64,000 nucleotides of DNA. It comes from Actinomycetes bacterium. Its GTDB lineage: Bacteria > Actinomycetota > Acidimicrobiia > IMCC26256 > PALSA-610. Under the pieces are notes generated by a model, which worked only from the letters and a program-made list of their open reading frames with translations, searched no databases and was not told where the DNA came from. The DNA is taken from assembly GCA_025360585.1 (NCBI GenBank), contig JANYBW010000099.1:23967-87966 (forward strand), read 5' to 3'. The position numbers and the translations under genes are program-made. Shown in pieces: positions 1 through 9,261 of the stretch; the first letter of the stretch is position 1, and each line of letters starts with the position of its first letter.

Positions 1-603
1 GGATCGTTGGGCGGCGATCGGATTGCCGCGATCGGAGCGTGCGCGTTGGTACTAGGCGCGAGCTTGGCGCTGGCTCAGTCGATCATGACGCGCAAAGCTG
101 GAGTGACCGCGTTTGCTCCGATTTGGGATACTGCTGCGCCGATTGCTGGTCTGATCGGATTATTGGGCGCCGCGGATATCTCGGGCGGAAGCTATGCGCT
201 TGCACTCGCGCGGCTCGTTGTTGGCGCATTGTTTCTCGGCGCCGTGAGCGACGCAATGCTGCTCGGCCATTGGTACCTGGTGCAGCCTGGCCTGCGACGG
301 GATCCACTGCAAGAACTTGTTCGCATCACGGGATTCATTTGGCCGCTTGAGGTCGTGGTGTTGTTGATCCCAACGGGGATGGTCTCAGTGATCAACGGCT
401 CGATCGACGACGGCTACAACGGCATCCTTGGGTGGGTATGGATTGCTTGCTGCGTCTTTACGATTGGTCTGATCTGGATCACGATGATCGCGTTAAAGGA
501 GCGGTATTACTCGGCTGTCATGTCGGCGACTGGCCTTTTGTATCTCGCGATCCTTACGGCCTTTGGCACAGATTTGGTTGCGCGCGCAGTGCTTGCGCCG
601 TGA
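1..603 (+). CDS. Membrane protein of unknown function, 5' end cut off by window edge
   Basis: The reading frame is open from the first base, so the true start lies to the left; an in-frame TTG sits at base 7. About 200 residues are visible with roughly six hydrophobic helices (near residues 5-25, 40-60, 65-95, 105-130, 140-165 and 170-195), separated by short loops with little charge. I do not recognise the family. The protein ends inside the 3' end of the opposite-strand gene, with a tail-to-tail overlap of about 50 bp. Coding is supported by the long hydrophobic pattern and the absence of a better frame on the other strand. Confidence 0.6.
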   Translation, partial: GSLGGDRIAAIGACALVLGASLALAQSIMTRKAGVTAFAPIWDTAAPIAGLIGLLGAADISGGSYALALARLVVGALFLGAVSDAMLLGHWYLVQPGLRRDPLQELVRITGFIWPLEVVVLLIPTGMVSVINGSIDDGYNGILGWVWIACCVFTIGLIWITMIALKERYYSAVMSATGLLYLAILTAFGTDLVARAVLAP

Positions 604-2086
604 TCCGATAAATCCAGTAGTGCTCGTCGGCCACGATCCCTGTTGAGGCTGTGTGGATCAGCATGGATTCGAAACCAGTCACCCGGTGGTTCGTCACGAA
701 CAGCTTTGGTCCTGAATGGTCGTACTCCGCCATTTGAAACGCGACCTTTAGTGGGGCGATCCGCTGCAGACGGCGAAGATCCCAACGGATATAGGTGCCT
801 TTTCGATAGCCCTGCGCGTAGAAGACATCGCGATCGAGGTACGCCGCAAAGGCTGAACCAACAAAATCGGGGCACGTGACGATCGCCGGATCTTTCCCGA
901 CGTGGCGTTGAATCCACGAAGCAGTTTCGGCGGCGTCAGTGAACGGCTGTCGCACATCAATGCCCAATGCGACAGCACCGAGGGCAATGTGGAGTGCTGC
1001 GAACCCAAATAATAATCGCGCTGGTAGCGATTGGTTCGTGGCTGGTTTCGTGGCTGGTTTCGTGGCTGGTTTCGTGGCTGGGATCGTTGTAGTCGGGGGC
1101 GAGGGGTTCCGCGTCGTTTCGGTAGTCAGCTCAGAGGATCCGCCCTCCGCGTGGATCCACTGCGCGGCGATAAACAACAGCCAGATGTGTCCGTAGTAGC
1201 GAGCCGCGTCGGCTTGCCCGAGCTTGGCGTATAGGAACGCAACACATGTCGCAGTCCCGAAGATCCAGATGCTCAAAGCTGCGAAGTGTCGTCGCAACGC
1301 GAACCCAATCGCTACAACGAGTAATACTCCGATCAGTGCAGCGATGCCCGTGTGCCCATCGCCGATGCTTGTGTTCCACCACGAGTGCTGAAGTTTTGGC
1401 AGCGGAATCAGCGCACGAAATACGCTCGAGATCGCGGTTGCTCCGAGCCTGAATTCCAGAGTCGTGTGCCATCCGGTAAACGTTCCTGTGTTCGCGGGTG
1501 GTTTGGCTTGCGCGTATGCGATTGCCGCGCTAGCGATCGTGGAAACCAGCGCGGTCGCTATGCCCAACGGTCGGAATCGTGGTCCGCGCCGCACGATGTC
1601 GTGGAGTGCGATTGATCCGATCAGGACCGCCGCAACGATCACACCGAACGCGCTGGTGAGAGCGAGGAGGGCCGCGGTCGCGCTGGCCAATACCCATCGC
1701 CGGCGAGGGGTCAGCAAAGCAACTGTGGCTACCACCAGAAGCGCGCCGAGTGCGTAGCTGCGAGCGATAACGCCGTATTCGAACAGTGAGAAATAACCGA
1801 ACACGATCAGGGTGCGTGAAGCCCGTGAAAACGGAGCCCGGAACACGATGATCGCCGCGGTGCCTACCGCGATGCACCACTGCACGAATTGCAGCATTGC
1901 GATGCCGCGGTGGACCTTTGCGAGCGGCCATAACAGCGCATACCAAAGCGCGGGATGTCCTTCGAAACGCAAATTGTGGAGTAACGCATTAGGGGAGCTG
2001 CTGGCGCGAACGATCATCCATGCTTGCAGCTCATCGCGCCACGGTTCGTGGCGCCACACTCCAACACCAACTACACACGCGAACAC
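554..2086 (-). CDS. Polytopic membrane protein, GT-C glycosyltransferase-like
   Basis: This 510-residue protein starts at GTG 2086, the first start codon after an in-frame stop. Close to the N-terminus it has the sequence 'HEPWRDELQAW', which matches the acidic first-loop motif of GT-C lipid-linked sugar transferases (Asp-Glu after the first helix). Around ten membrane segments follow, then a C-terminal soluble part of about 130 residues. A short linker near residues 335-350 is a TKPA repeat encoded by a 12-bp tandem repeat. By family it probably moves a sugar from a polyprenyl carrier outside the membrane, but donor and acceptor cannot be told. The first helix is short before the motif, so a non-standard upstream start is possible. 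Confidence 0.7.
   Translation of the reverse strand: MFACVVGVGVWRHEPWRDELQAWMIVRASSSPNALLHNLRFEGHPALWYALLWPLAKVHRGIAMLQFVQWCIAVGTAAIIVFRAPFSRASRTLIVFGYFSLFEYGVIARSYALGALLVVATVALLTPRRRWVLASATAALLALTSAFGVIVAAVLIGSIALHDIVRRGPRFRPLGIATALVSTIASAAIAYAQAKPPANTGTFTGWHTTLEFRLGATAISSVFRALIPLPKLQHSWWNTSIGDGHTGIAALIGVLLVVAIGFALRRHFAALSIWIFGTATCVAFLYAKLGQADAARYYGHIWLLFIAAQWIHAEGGSSELTTETTRNPSPPTTTIPATKPATKPATKPATNQSLPARLLFGFAALHIALGAVALGIDVRQPFTDAAETASWIQRHVGKDPAIVTCPDFVGSAFAAYLDRDVFYAQGYRKGTYIRWDLRRLQRIAPLKVAFQMAEYDHSGPKLFVTNHRVTGFESMLIHTASTGIVADEHYWIYRITAQALRAQPNLCQRP
1041..1080. repeat. 12-bp tandem repeat inside the GT-C-like gene
   Basis: The unit 'gctggtttcgtg' is present in three perfect copies and a partial fourth. 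On the minus strand it encodes repeated Thr-Lys-Pro-Ala, a flexible basic Pro-rich linker between membrane helices. The length is a multiple of three, so copy-number change would keep the frame. Confidence 0.9.
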
Positions 2087-2180
2087 CGTGAGTGTGATCG
2101 CGTTCCGCTGATTGTCCGAGGTTCGCGCGCACCGTTTGATCCGGCCAAGCTAACCGGCCATCGTCGGCAATGAAGTGGTT

Positions 2181-5100
2181 CTACACCACGAAGTATTTGG
2201 CCTCGGGGTGCGGCACGATGATCGCGCTCGTGGAGACCTCAGGAACGAGATGGAACTCCTCGGTGAGACTCACGCCGATCTTTTCGATTTCGAGGAGTTC
2301 TGCGACCTTGACCTGGTCGTCGAGTTCCGGGCACGCCGGATAACCCCAGGAGTAACGGCTCCCGCGGTACTGCTGTCGAAACAACCCGGTCATCGTTGGG
2401 CCGTCTTCATCGACGAATCCCCATTCCTGGCGGATGCGATGATGCCAATACTCGGCTAACGCTTCGGTCATCTCGACGCCAAGTCCGTGCAGCAGCAGAT
2501 AGTCCTGGTAGCGATCCGCGGCGAAGAGTTCGCGTTCTCGTTCGGATACGGCATGGCCCATGGTGACGATATGGAACGCGGCGTAGTCGGCGGCGCCCGA
2601 TTCGACCGAGCGGAAAAAGTCTGAGATGCACAAGTTGCGATCTTTGCGCTGGCGCGCGAAATTGAAACGAGTGCGTTCTTCGTTGCGGTCGTCGCCGGTC
2701 CACACGATGAGATCATCGCCGTCGGAGTTCACGGGGAAATAGCCCCACGCCACGGCGGGATTGAGCAGCTGCTCGGCCTTGGCCGTATCGAGACGCTCCC
2801 TCAGCGTTGAACGAATGCGCGTCTTGAACGATTCGTCGTTTTCGCTATCGATCGGACGGAACTGCCACTGATTGCGAAAGAGTGCGGTTTCATTGATGAA
2901 TCCTGCGATTTCATCAAGTGAAATCCCTTTCGCAACCCGCGGGCCGAGAAACGGTGGAGTGAAGATGGTGTTGTCATTCGCCACGTCGCTGCGCTTCGGA
3001 ATTACGACCTCTTCGACCGGGCGTTCCGATTTCCGCGGTAGCCGAGACGTTGTGATTTCGCGGCCAAAGGTTTCGTCGATCTCGCCGGATTTCTTGATCG
3101 CCATGAGACGATCCATCGTGTTGAGGCCCTCGAATGCATCTTTGCCGTAGAACACTCGACCTTCGTAAATTTCTCGGAGATCAACTTCGACGTACTTGCG
3201 GGTGAGTGCGGCGCCACCGAGCAGTACCGGTGTGTTCGCCAGCCCGCGCGTGTTGAGTTCGTCGAGATTTTCGCGCATGATGATCGTGCTCTTTACGAGC
3301 AGGCCACTCATACCAATCGCGTCCGCGTTGTACTGCTGAGCGGCCTCGATCATTTCGTTGATCGCGATCTTAATTCCAAGGTTGTGCACGGTGTAACCGT
3401 TGTTGGTCAAGATGATGTCGACCAGGTTTTTGCCAATGTCGTGGACATCACCTTTGACCGTGGCGAGCACCACCGTCCCCTTGCCGCCGGCGTCGGCCTT
3501 TTCCATGTGTGGTTCGAGGTACGCCACGGCCTTTTTCATCGTCTCGGCACTTTGCAACACAAACGGCAGTTGCATTTCGCCGCGCCCAAACAATTCGCCC
3601 ACGACTTTCATGCCTTCCAACAAAACGTCGTTGACGATTTCCAGAGCGGGCATTACCGCGAGTTGGGCTTCGAGGTCATCTTCGATGCCGTTGCGGTTAC
3701 CGTCGACGATCCTGCGCCGTAATCGTTCGTCGATGGGCAACGTGGCGAGGTCGTCTTTGACAACGGCCGACGATTCCACGCCGTCGAACAACGCCATAAA
3801 GGCCTGTAACGGGTCGTAATTTTCTTGCCGACGGTCGTAGATGAGATCGAGCGCGACTTCGCGTTGTTCATCGGGGATGCGATGAAGAGCCACAATGCGC
3901 GCTGCGTGCACGATTGCGGAATCCAAACCGGCTTCACGGCACTCGTGCAAAAAGACTGAGTTCAAAACGTGACGCGCCGCGGGCTTGAGCCCGAAGCTGA
4001 CGTTCGAGAGGCCGAGGACAGTCGATACACCTGGGAGCTCAGCTTTGATGCGCCGGATCGCTTCGATCGTTGCCATCGCGTCACCGCGGAGATCGTCGTC
4101 GCCGGTCGAAAGTGGAAACGTGAGCGGGTCGAAGATGAGATCGGTGGGATCAAGGCCGTAGCGATTTACTGCGATGTCGTGGAGTCGATGCGCGACGCGA
4201 ACTTTCCATTCAACGTCGCGCGCTTGGCCTTCTTCATCGATGGTCAAACAGATCACGGCCGCGCCGTACTCGCGTGCGAGTTTGAACACGCGGTCCATTC
4301 GCTTGCCTTCGGCGTCGCCTTCTTCGAGGTTCGCTGAATTCAAGATGGCTTTACCGCCGTGATGTTGCAGACCGGCTTCGAGCACCTGGGGTTCCGTCGA
4401 GTCGAACACAAGCGGGAGGCTGGCCTGCGTCGCGAAGCGGCCCGCGATGTCATCCATGTCGATGGTGCCGTCACGGCCGACGTAATCGACGCAAACGTCG
4501 AGGACGTGGGCGCCTTCCGCAACCTGATCGCGCGCAATACGTACACAACGATCCCAGTCGCTTTCGAGCATCGCATCGCGAAACGCCCTGGAGCCATTGG
4601 CGTTCGTGCGTTCACCGATTGCGAGATACGCGAGCTCCTGGCGGAACGGCACGTGGGAATAGATCGAGCTACAACCGGGCTCGAATTCAGGAGTTCGTGG
4701 AATCGGCGCCAAGCCTTTGATCGTGCCGAGGCGTTCTACGACTGCTTTGAGGTGCGCAGGAGTCGTGCCGCAGCATCCGCCCACAATGTTCAAGCCAAAT
4801 TCGCGCACGAAACGCTCGTGGGCGTCGGCAAGGCCGTCAGGGGTGAGGTCATAGTGAGTGTGGCCGTTCACGATGCTGGGAAGGCCAGCGTTCGGAAGAC
4901 ACGACAACATCAAGCGGCTGTGTTGTGCAAGGTAACGGAGATGTTCGACCATCTCGTTCGGCCCGGTCGCGCAGTTCAAGCCGATAATGTCGGGTTGCAT
5001 TGCTTCGATTGCGGTAAGTGCAGCGCCGATTTCGGAGCCGACCAACATGCGTCCGGTGGTTTCGATGGTTACCTGCACCATGATCGGCACAGTGATGCCG

Positions 5101-5642
5101 CTGGTCGCGAACGCGCGCCGGGAGCCGTTGATCGCGGCTTTGGCTTGCAACAGATCTTGCACGGTTTCGATGAGCAAGACATCGACGCCACCCGCGAGCA
5201 GCCCTACGACTTGGGCTTCGTAATCATTGCGTAGGGTTTCGTACTTGATATGGCCAAGCGAGGGTAGTCGCGTGCCAGGTCCAAGCGAACCGATCACGAA
5301 CCGGGGCCGTCCGTCTTGCGCGAAACGATCGGCGACTTCGCGCGCGATCTGCGCAGCGCGCTGATTGATCTCGAAGGTCTTTTCGGGAATTTGGTACTCG
5401 TTCAGTACCAACGGAAACGCGCCGAAGGTCGCGGTCTCAACGGCATCGACGCCGGCCTCGAAATAGTCGGCGTGCATTGCCGCGACGAGATCGGGCCGGG
5501 TGAGTACCAACATTTCGTTGCAGCCCTCAAGATCCGGGCCCCCGAAATCATCGGCAGTGAGGTTTTGGTCTTGCATCCAAGTTCCGAACGCGCCGTCGAA
5601 GACGAGCACGCGTTCGCGCAACGCGGTGAGAAAATCAGTCAT
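2181..5642 (-). CDS. metH: Cobalamin-dependent methionine synthase MetH
   Basis: The enzyme transfers the methyl group of 5-methyltetrahydrofolate to homocysteine through methylcobalamin in the cytoplasm. The 1153-residue protein has the full four-module order: homocysteine-binding barrel (residues 1-325, zinc cysteines in 'GLNCATGP' and 'GGCCGTTP'), pterin-binding barrel (about 340-600), cap plus B12-binding domain with the His-on motif 'DVHDIGKN' near residue 731, and a C-terminal activation domain. The ATG at 5642 gives the usual N-terminus 'MTDFLTALRERVLVFDGAFG'; an in-frame ATG 18 codons upstream adds residues unlike the family. It is divergent from the beta-propeller lipoprotein across about 95 bp. 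I see no cobalamin riboswitch in that short gap. Confidence 0.97.
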   Translation of the reverse strand: MTDFLTALRERVLVFDGAFGTWMQDQNLTADDFGGPDLEGCNEMLVLTRPDLVAAMHADYFEAGVDAVETATFGAFPLVLNEYQIPEKTFEINQRAAQIAREVADRFAQDGRPRFVIGSLGPGTRLPSLGHIKYETLRNDYEAQVVGLLAGGVDVLLIETVQDLLQAKAAINGSRRAFATSGITVPIMVQVTIETTGRMLVGSEIGAALTAIEAMQPDIIGLNCATGPNEMVEHLRYLAQHSRLMLSCLPNAGLPSIVNGHTHYDLTPDGLADAHERFVREFGLNIVGGCCGTTPAHLKAVVERLGTIKGLAPIPRTPEFEPGCSSIYSHVPFRQELAYLAIGERTNANGSRAFRDAMLESDWDRCVRIARDQVAEGAHVLDVCVDYVGRDGTIDMDDIAGRFATQASLPLVFDSTEPQVLEAGLQHHGGKAILNSANLEEGDAEGKRMDRVFKLAREYGAAVICLTIDEEGQARDVEWKVRVAHRLHDIAVNRYGLDPTDLIFDPLTFPLSTGDDDLRGDAMATIEAIRRIKAELPGVSTVLGLSNVSFGLKPAARHVLNSVFLHECREAGLDSAIVHAARIVALHRIPDEQREVALDLIYDRRQENYDPLQAFMALFDGVESSAVVKDDLATLPIDERLRRRIVDGNRNGIEDDLEAQLAVMPALEIVNDVLLEGMKVVGELFGRGEMQLPFVLQSAETMKKAVAYLEPHMEKADAGGKGTVVLATVKGDVHDIGKNLVDIILTNNGYTVHNLGIKIAINEMIEAAQQYNADAIGMSGLLVKSTIIMRENLDELNTRGLANTPVLLGGAALTRKYVEVDLREIYEGRVFYGKDAFEGLNTMDRLMAIKKSGEIDETFGREITTSRLPRKSERPVEEVVIPKRSDVANDNTIFTPPFLGPRVAKGISLDEIAGFINETALFRNQWQFRPIDSENDESFKTRIRSTLRERLDTAKAEQLLNPAVAWGYFPVNSDGDDLIVWTGDDRNEERTRFNFARQRKDRNLCISDFFRSVESGAADYAAFHIVTMGHAVSERERELFAADRYQDYLLLHGLGVEMTEALAEYWHHRIRQEWGFVDEDGPTMTGLFRQQYRGSRYSWGYPACPELDDQVKVAELLEIEKIGVSLTEEFHLVPEVSTSAIIVPHPEAKYFVV

Positions 5643-5737
5643 TGTCAATAGGCTAATGGGGCAGCCTTCCAGGGCTTTTGTCGAATACTTCTCCACCGGG
5701 GCAATCCGAAACGCTTCGCGCGCCGTAGAGCCAACGG

Positions 5738-7063
5738 ATGGTGATGTCGCGCGCCCGTTTTACACTCTGGATACTCCCCTTGATTGCGCTCGGCGCGTGT
5801 TCAAGTGCCAGTACAACGTCAAAGAATCGCCCCAAGCGCGCGACGGGAAGCCTGGTGGACGGCCGTCATGCTGCAAATACCGAAATGATCGGTGGCAACT
5901 CCACGATCGCGCCGGTAGCTCCGAGTGCACTCCCACGAGGTCTCCCGGCACCTACCGATGCCACTTCCGGCACGCCGGCCGCGTGGCCCAGCGCATTGCA
6001 CGATGCCCGTCACTCCGGCTCGGCGAATGTTCTCGGGCCCACCACCGGAAATGTCCGTTGGCAACGCAAACTCGACGGCGATATCACGCCCGGGCCTGTC
6101 GTCGCGGCCGACGGCACCGTCTATCAAGCCACGAACGCGGGAACGCTCTACGCCATCGACTCGGTCACCGGACGGCAACGCTGGAAATTCAGCACAGGAA
6201 TTTCGTACGGCAACGACCTCTCGACGAGCCCGATCATCCTCGCAAGCGGCGTGGTGGTGTGGCCTGGGCCCAACGCTTCGTTGTGGGGTATCGATCCCAA
6301 CGGATCGTTGCGATGGAAATTCGCGGGCGATGCAATGTTTACGTCACCCCAACGTTCCGGGGATCGCCTGTACGCGATGGATACCAGCGGAATGCTGCAC
6401 GCATTTGTCATTTCCGGTGATTCGCATTTGAATCCGATGTGGTCGCTTGCGGTAGGGCCGGGTTCCTACGCCTCCGTCGCGATCTCGCCCAATGGTGACT
6501 TAGTGACGACGGCCGGTAACTCGGTGGTGGTCGTGCGCGACCGCGGGCGCTTTGGAGAAGTGCGCTGGCGTCATGATCTGGCAACGATCATCGAAATTTC
6601 CGCGGCCGTCGCCGCCGACGGATCGATCGTCACCGGGGGAAATGACCAATGGATGTGGATTTTTTCCGCCGACGGTGCGCATTGGCATCGATACTCGCGG
6701 GAAGTGGAGTCGTATTCGTCACCGATCGTTACTGAATCGGGGACCGCCCTGCAAGGGAATCACATCGCAGCGGTGATCGCGAGAGACCTTGCCCGCGGGA
6801 CATTGCAGTTCCTAGATCGTCGAATTCCAAAAGGGCGACCGAACATCCAAGTGTGGACGAGCCCGGTCGTGGATCGCTCCTACCACGTGTACTTCGCAAC
6901 GCGCGCGGGCGTGATCGTCGGCTACGACTGGTCGGGCCGTTTGATATTCGAACTCGACGCAGGCCCGACCGCGAGCTTCGACACCTACCCCGCACTCACC
7001 GGAGATGGAGCGCTCATTATTGGCGATACCGAAGGGATGCTTCGGGCGATCGCCGACCACTGA
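5738..7063 (+). CDS. Secreted PQQ-type beta-propeller lipoprotein
   Basis: The N-terminus is a short basic segment and a hydrophobic stretch ending in the lipobox 'LGAC', so the mature protein should be lipid-anchored outside the membrane at that Cys. The rest has repeated blades with PQQ/BamB-like signatures such as 'AADGTVYQATNAGTLYAID' and 'GRQRWKFSTG', then related blades to the C-terminus (about 370 residues, probably 7-8 blades). No catalytic residues for a quinoprotein dehydrogenase are evident, so a scaffold or binding role is more likely than an enzyme. ATG 5738 and ATG 5744 are both possible starts; either leaves a valid signal. Confidence 0.8.
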   Translation: MVMSRARFTLWILPLIALGACSSASTTSKNRPKRATGSLVDGRHAANTEMIGGNSTIAPVAPSALPRGLPAPTDATSGTPAAWPSALHDARHSGSANVLGPTTGNVRWQRKLDGDITPGPVVAADGTVYQATNAGTLYAIDSVTGRQRWKFSTGISYGNDLSTSPIILASGVVVWPGPNASLWGIDPNGSLRWKFAGDAMFTSPQRSGDRLYAMDTSGMLHAFVISGDSHLNPMWSLAVGPGSYASVAISPNGDLVTTAGNSVVVVRDRGRFGEVRWRHDLATIIEISAAVAADGSIVTGGNDQWMWIFSADGAHWHRYSREVESYSSPIVTESGTALQGNHIAAVIARDLARGTLQFLDRRIPKGRPNIQVWTSPVVDRSYHVYFATRAGVIVGYDWSGRLIFELDAGPTASFDTYPALTGDGALIIGDTEGMLRAIADH

Positions 7064-7123
7064 GTAGCGCGCATCTAGGCTCCCAGGCTGTGCGCGATCG
7101 TTCGTCGCGGATCGGATGTGGTC

Positions 7124-7130
7124 AAGGAGG
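7124..7130 (+). promoter_or_regulatory. Ribosome binding site that decides the pepA start
   Basis: AAGGAGG is nearly a perfect anti-16S match. It sits 5 nt before GTG 7136 and lies inside the longer reading frame that begins at GTG 7118, which argues for the shorter protein. Confidence 0.7.
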
Positions 7131-7135
7131 CCGTT

Positions 7136-8623
7136 GTGGTTTTGAAATTTGCGTTGTCGACATCAGCTCCCGCGAAAGTTCGCGGCGATCTGCTCGTAGT
7201 CGCCGCGACCAACGGCGCAAAACTTTCTGCGACCGCTGGATCTATCGATGGTGTTCTGGGTGGATTAATCGCACGAACTGTGCAGTCTCACAGCAGCACT
7301 GGCAAGCTTGGCGAAGCGGTGTTGGTGGCCTCGGGTGCGGGAGTTGCCGCGAAAGCCGTCTTGGTGGTTGGAGTCGGATCGCCCAGTGAGCTGACGCTCG
7401 ACGCAGTTCGCCGCATTGGTGCCACGATCGCGAAGCGGTCGCGAAAGTCAAAGGCGATCGTGGTTGCGTTGGGCGACGTGACCACGATCTCGCTCGACGC
7501 GAATGATGTGGTGGCCGCGCTGGCCGAAGGAATCGTTCTTGGCAATTATCAATATCTGAAATTCAAAAGCGACGCAACGCGTTCGGCGCTGGTAAGCGTG
7601 ACTCTGGTTGGTGTCGCGGGCGCACGCGCGCAGACCGCGCTTGATGGTGCCATTGTCGCGGCGAACGCGACGTTGTGGGCGCGCGACATGATTAACGAAC
7701 CTTCAGCAGGTAAAGGCCCCGCGGACATGGTGGCCGCAACCACAAAGTTGTTGCGTAACAAATCCGTGAAAGTACAAGCCTGGCAGGGGCCAGAATTGGT
7801 TCGCCGCAAGCTCAATGGCACGATCATTGTGGGTCAGGGTTCGCGCCGCACGCCGCGATTCATGCGGCTTGAATACGCACCCCGAGATGCCCGTACCACG
7901 GTGGCGTTGATCGGCAAGGGTGTGGTCTTTGATTCTGGCGGCTACTCGCTGAAACCATCGAGCGGCATGGAACAAATGAAAACCGATATGGGTGGCGCCG
8001 CTGCGGTGATCGCCACAATGTCGACGCTCGCCGATTTGGGTGTGCGGAGCCGAGTAGTCGCGTACGTGCCGTTGGTCGAAAACATGATTGGTGGCAATGC
8101 CTATCGGCTCGGTGATGTGATCACGTATCGCAACAACAAGACCGTTGAGGTTATGAATACCGATGCCGAAGGTCGCCTGATTCTTGCCGACGCGCTCATT
8201 CTCGCTGCGGAAGAAGCTCCCGACGCGATGATCAATCTGGCCACGCTCACTGGCGCGTGTGTGGTTGCGCTGGGGCCAAAAATCGCCGGGATTATGGGCA
8301 ATAACGACGCATGGATAAGCCAAGTGAAGGCGGCATCGGAACGTAGCGGTGAACCGCTCTGGCAACTGCCCTTGCCCGGCGAATACCGCAAGATGCTCGA
8401 TAGCGAAATCGCGGATATGAAAAACGTTGGCGGTTCCTACGGTGGCGCGGTGACCGCGGGGCTCTTCCTCCAGGAGTTTGTTGGCAAGGTTCCGTGGGCG
8501 CATCTCGATATCGCGGGCCCCGCGCGTACTGAAGCCGACGATGGTTACCTCGTGCGCGGCGGAACGGGATTCGGCGTGAGGACGCTCATCGAGCTCGTCC
8601 AGGCGTTTCGTAAACCGCGCTGA
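7136..8623 (+). CDS. pepA: Leucyl aminopeptidase (M17 family)
   Basis: This cytosolic two-metal aminopeptidase releases N-terminal residues from peptides. The C-terminal catalytic domain has the metal and active-site segments 'GKGVVFDSGGYSLKP' and 'MKTDMGGAA' and the M17 signature 'NTDAEGRLILADAL' near residue 340. The N-terminal domain (about 1-160) is the variable M17 regulatory domain. I chose GTG 7136 because a strong ribosome site, AAGGAGG at 7124-7130, lies 5 nt upstream; a GTG at 7118 is also in frame but has no such site. The stop overlaps the next gene's ATG by one base (TGATG), so the two are probably cotranscribed. Confidence 0.95.
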   Translation: MVLKFALSTSAPAKVRGDLLVVAATNGAKLSATAGSIDGVLGGLIARTVQSHSSTGKLGEAVLVASGAGVAAKAVLVVGVGSPSELTLDAVRRIGATIAKRSRKSKAIVVALGDVTTISLDANDVVAALAEGIVLGNYQYLKFKSDATRSALVSVTLVGVAGARAQTALDGAIVAANATLWARDMINEPSAGKGPADMVAATTKLLRNKSVKVQAWQGPELVRRKLNGTIIVGQGSRRTPRFMRLEYAPRDARTTVALIGKGVVFDSGGYSLKPSSGMEQMKTDMGGAAAVIATMSTLADLGVRSRVVAYVPLVENMIGGNAYRLGDVITYRNNKTVEVMNTDAEGRLILADALILAAEEAPDAMINLATLTGACVVALGPKIAGIMGNNDAWISQVKAASERSGEPLWQLPLPGEYRKMLDSEIADMKNVGGSYGGAVTAGLFLQEFVGKVPWAHLDIAGPARTEADDGYLVRGGTGFGVRTLIELVQAFRKPR

Positions 8624-9075
8624 TGTCGCGACGATTGGCGCGCCGCGTTGTCGCGTACGGCGCAGTGATCGGGCTCACTGCGTGTTCGAGCAGCACGCCA
8701 GTCGCGCCTCTTGCGACTGGGCCGTGGTGGAAAGGCGTCGCCGAAGTTGATCGCCGGGCGCATCCGGGGCCCGGCGTCACCGTCAAGATTCCTATTGGAG
8801 TGGGCGACGATACGTTTACGCCGCGCGTCATTCGCGTTGATGTCGGCAGCGAAGTGACCTGGACGAATCAGGGCGCTTCGGTACACAACATTTTGAAGGC
8901 AGTTACGACGCAAAACTTTGGTCAACAATTCGGTATCGACACGCTGAACACGGCGGGGACCTACAACTTCACGTTCGCAAGCCCCGGCGTGTATCGGTAT
9001 TACTGCTCGCTGCACGGCAACGAAGATTCCGGAATGGTTGGAATGATTCTGGTCGGCGGTACCGCGAGTCCCTAG
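8623..9075 (+). CDS. Cupredoxin (plastocyanin/azurin-type) lipoprotein
   Basis: This is a 150-residue exported blue-copper-type protein. The N-terminal signal ends in a lipobox-like 'LTAC', followed by a Ser/Thr/Pro linker. The cupredoxin domain has 'VTWTNQGASVHN', with the first His ligand, and near the C-terminus 'YYCSLHGNEDSGMVG', with the Cys, His and Met ligands in the usual order. This predicts a type-1 copper centre for electron transfer or copper binding at the outer membrane face. It starts in a one-base overlap with the pepA stop. Its own stop codon TAG lies within the left terminal repeat of the 9072-9237 element, so the C-terminus may have been set by that insertion. Confidence 0.9.
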   Translation: MSRRLARRVVAYGAVIGLTACSSSTPVAPLATGPWWKGVAEVDRRAHPGPGVTVKIPIGVGDDTFTPRVIRVDVGSEVTWTNQGASVHNILKAVTTQNFGQQFGIDTLNTAGTYNFTFASPGVYRYYCSLHGNEDSGMVGMILVGGTASP

Positions 9076-9237
9076 TGTGCTGAGTCATAAGTTCGTTGTG
9101 GAATTCGGCGAGGCATGGGCGTCGAGTACAAGGACGCAGGACGCTGGCATAGCCGTAGTTACGTCGAGGACGAGGACGCTGGAATCGGTGTTCATGACCG
9201 GCGAATTACCAAGTGAACTTCTGACTCAGTGCACTAG
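9072..9237. mobile_element. 166-bp MITE-like non-coding element with terminal inverted repeats
   Basis: The left end (9072-9094, starting CTAGTG and ending AAGTTC) and the reverse complement of the right end (9215-9237) match at 20 of 23 positions. Weaker similarity continues inward for another 20 bp or so. The interior has no reading frame but carries two similar segments, each running from 'cgtcga' to 'ggacgctgg'. I see no clear target-site duplication. Size, ends and lack of coding suit a non-autonomous transposable element or an intergenic palindromic repeat that could also fold in RNA. Whether it recurs elsewhere in the genome cannot be seen here. Confidence 0.55.
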
Positions 9238-9261
9238 CGGTCGCCATTGAGGGTGCCGGCG

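Noticed and set aside
5643..5737. Cobalamin riboswitch before metH or mutB
   Set aside because: Both upstream gaps (95 and 122 bp) are short and I cannot find the B12-box or the multi-stem layout.
7703..8503. Minus-strand frame of 266 codons
   Set aside because: It is antisense to the conserved catalytic domain of leucyl aminopeptidase and His/Arg-rich without motifs.
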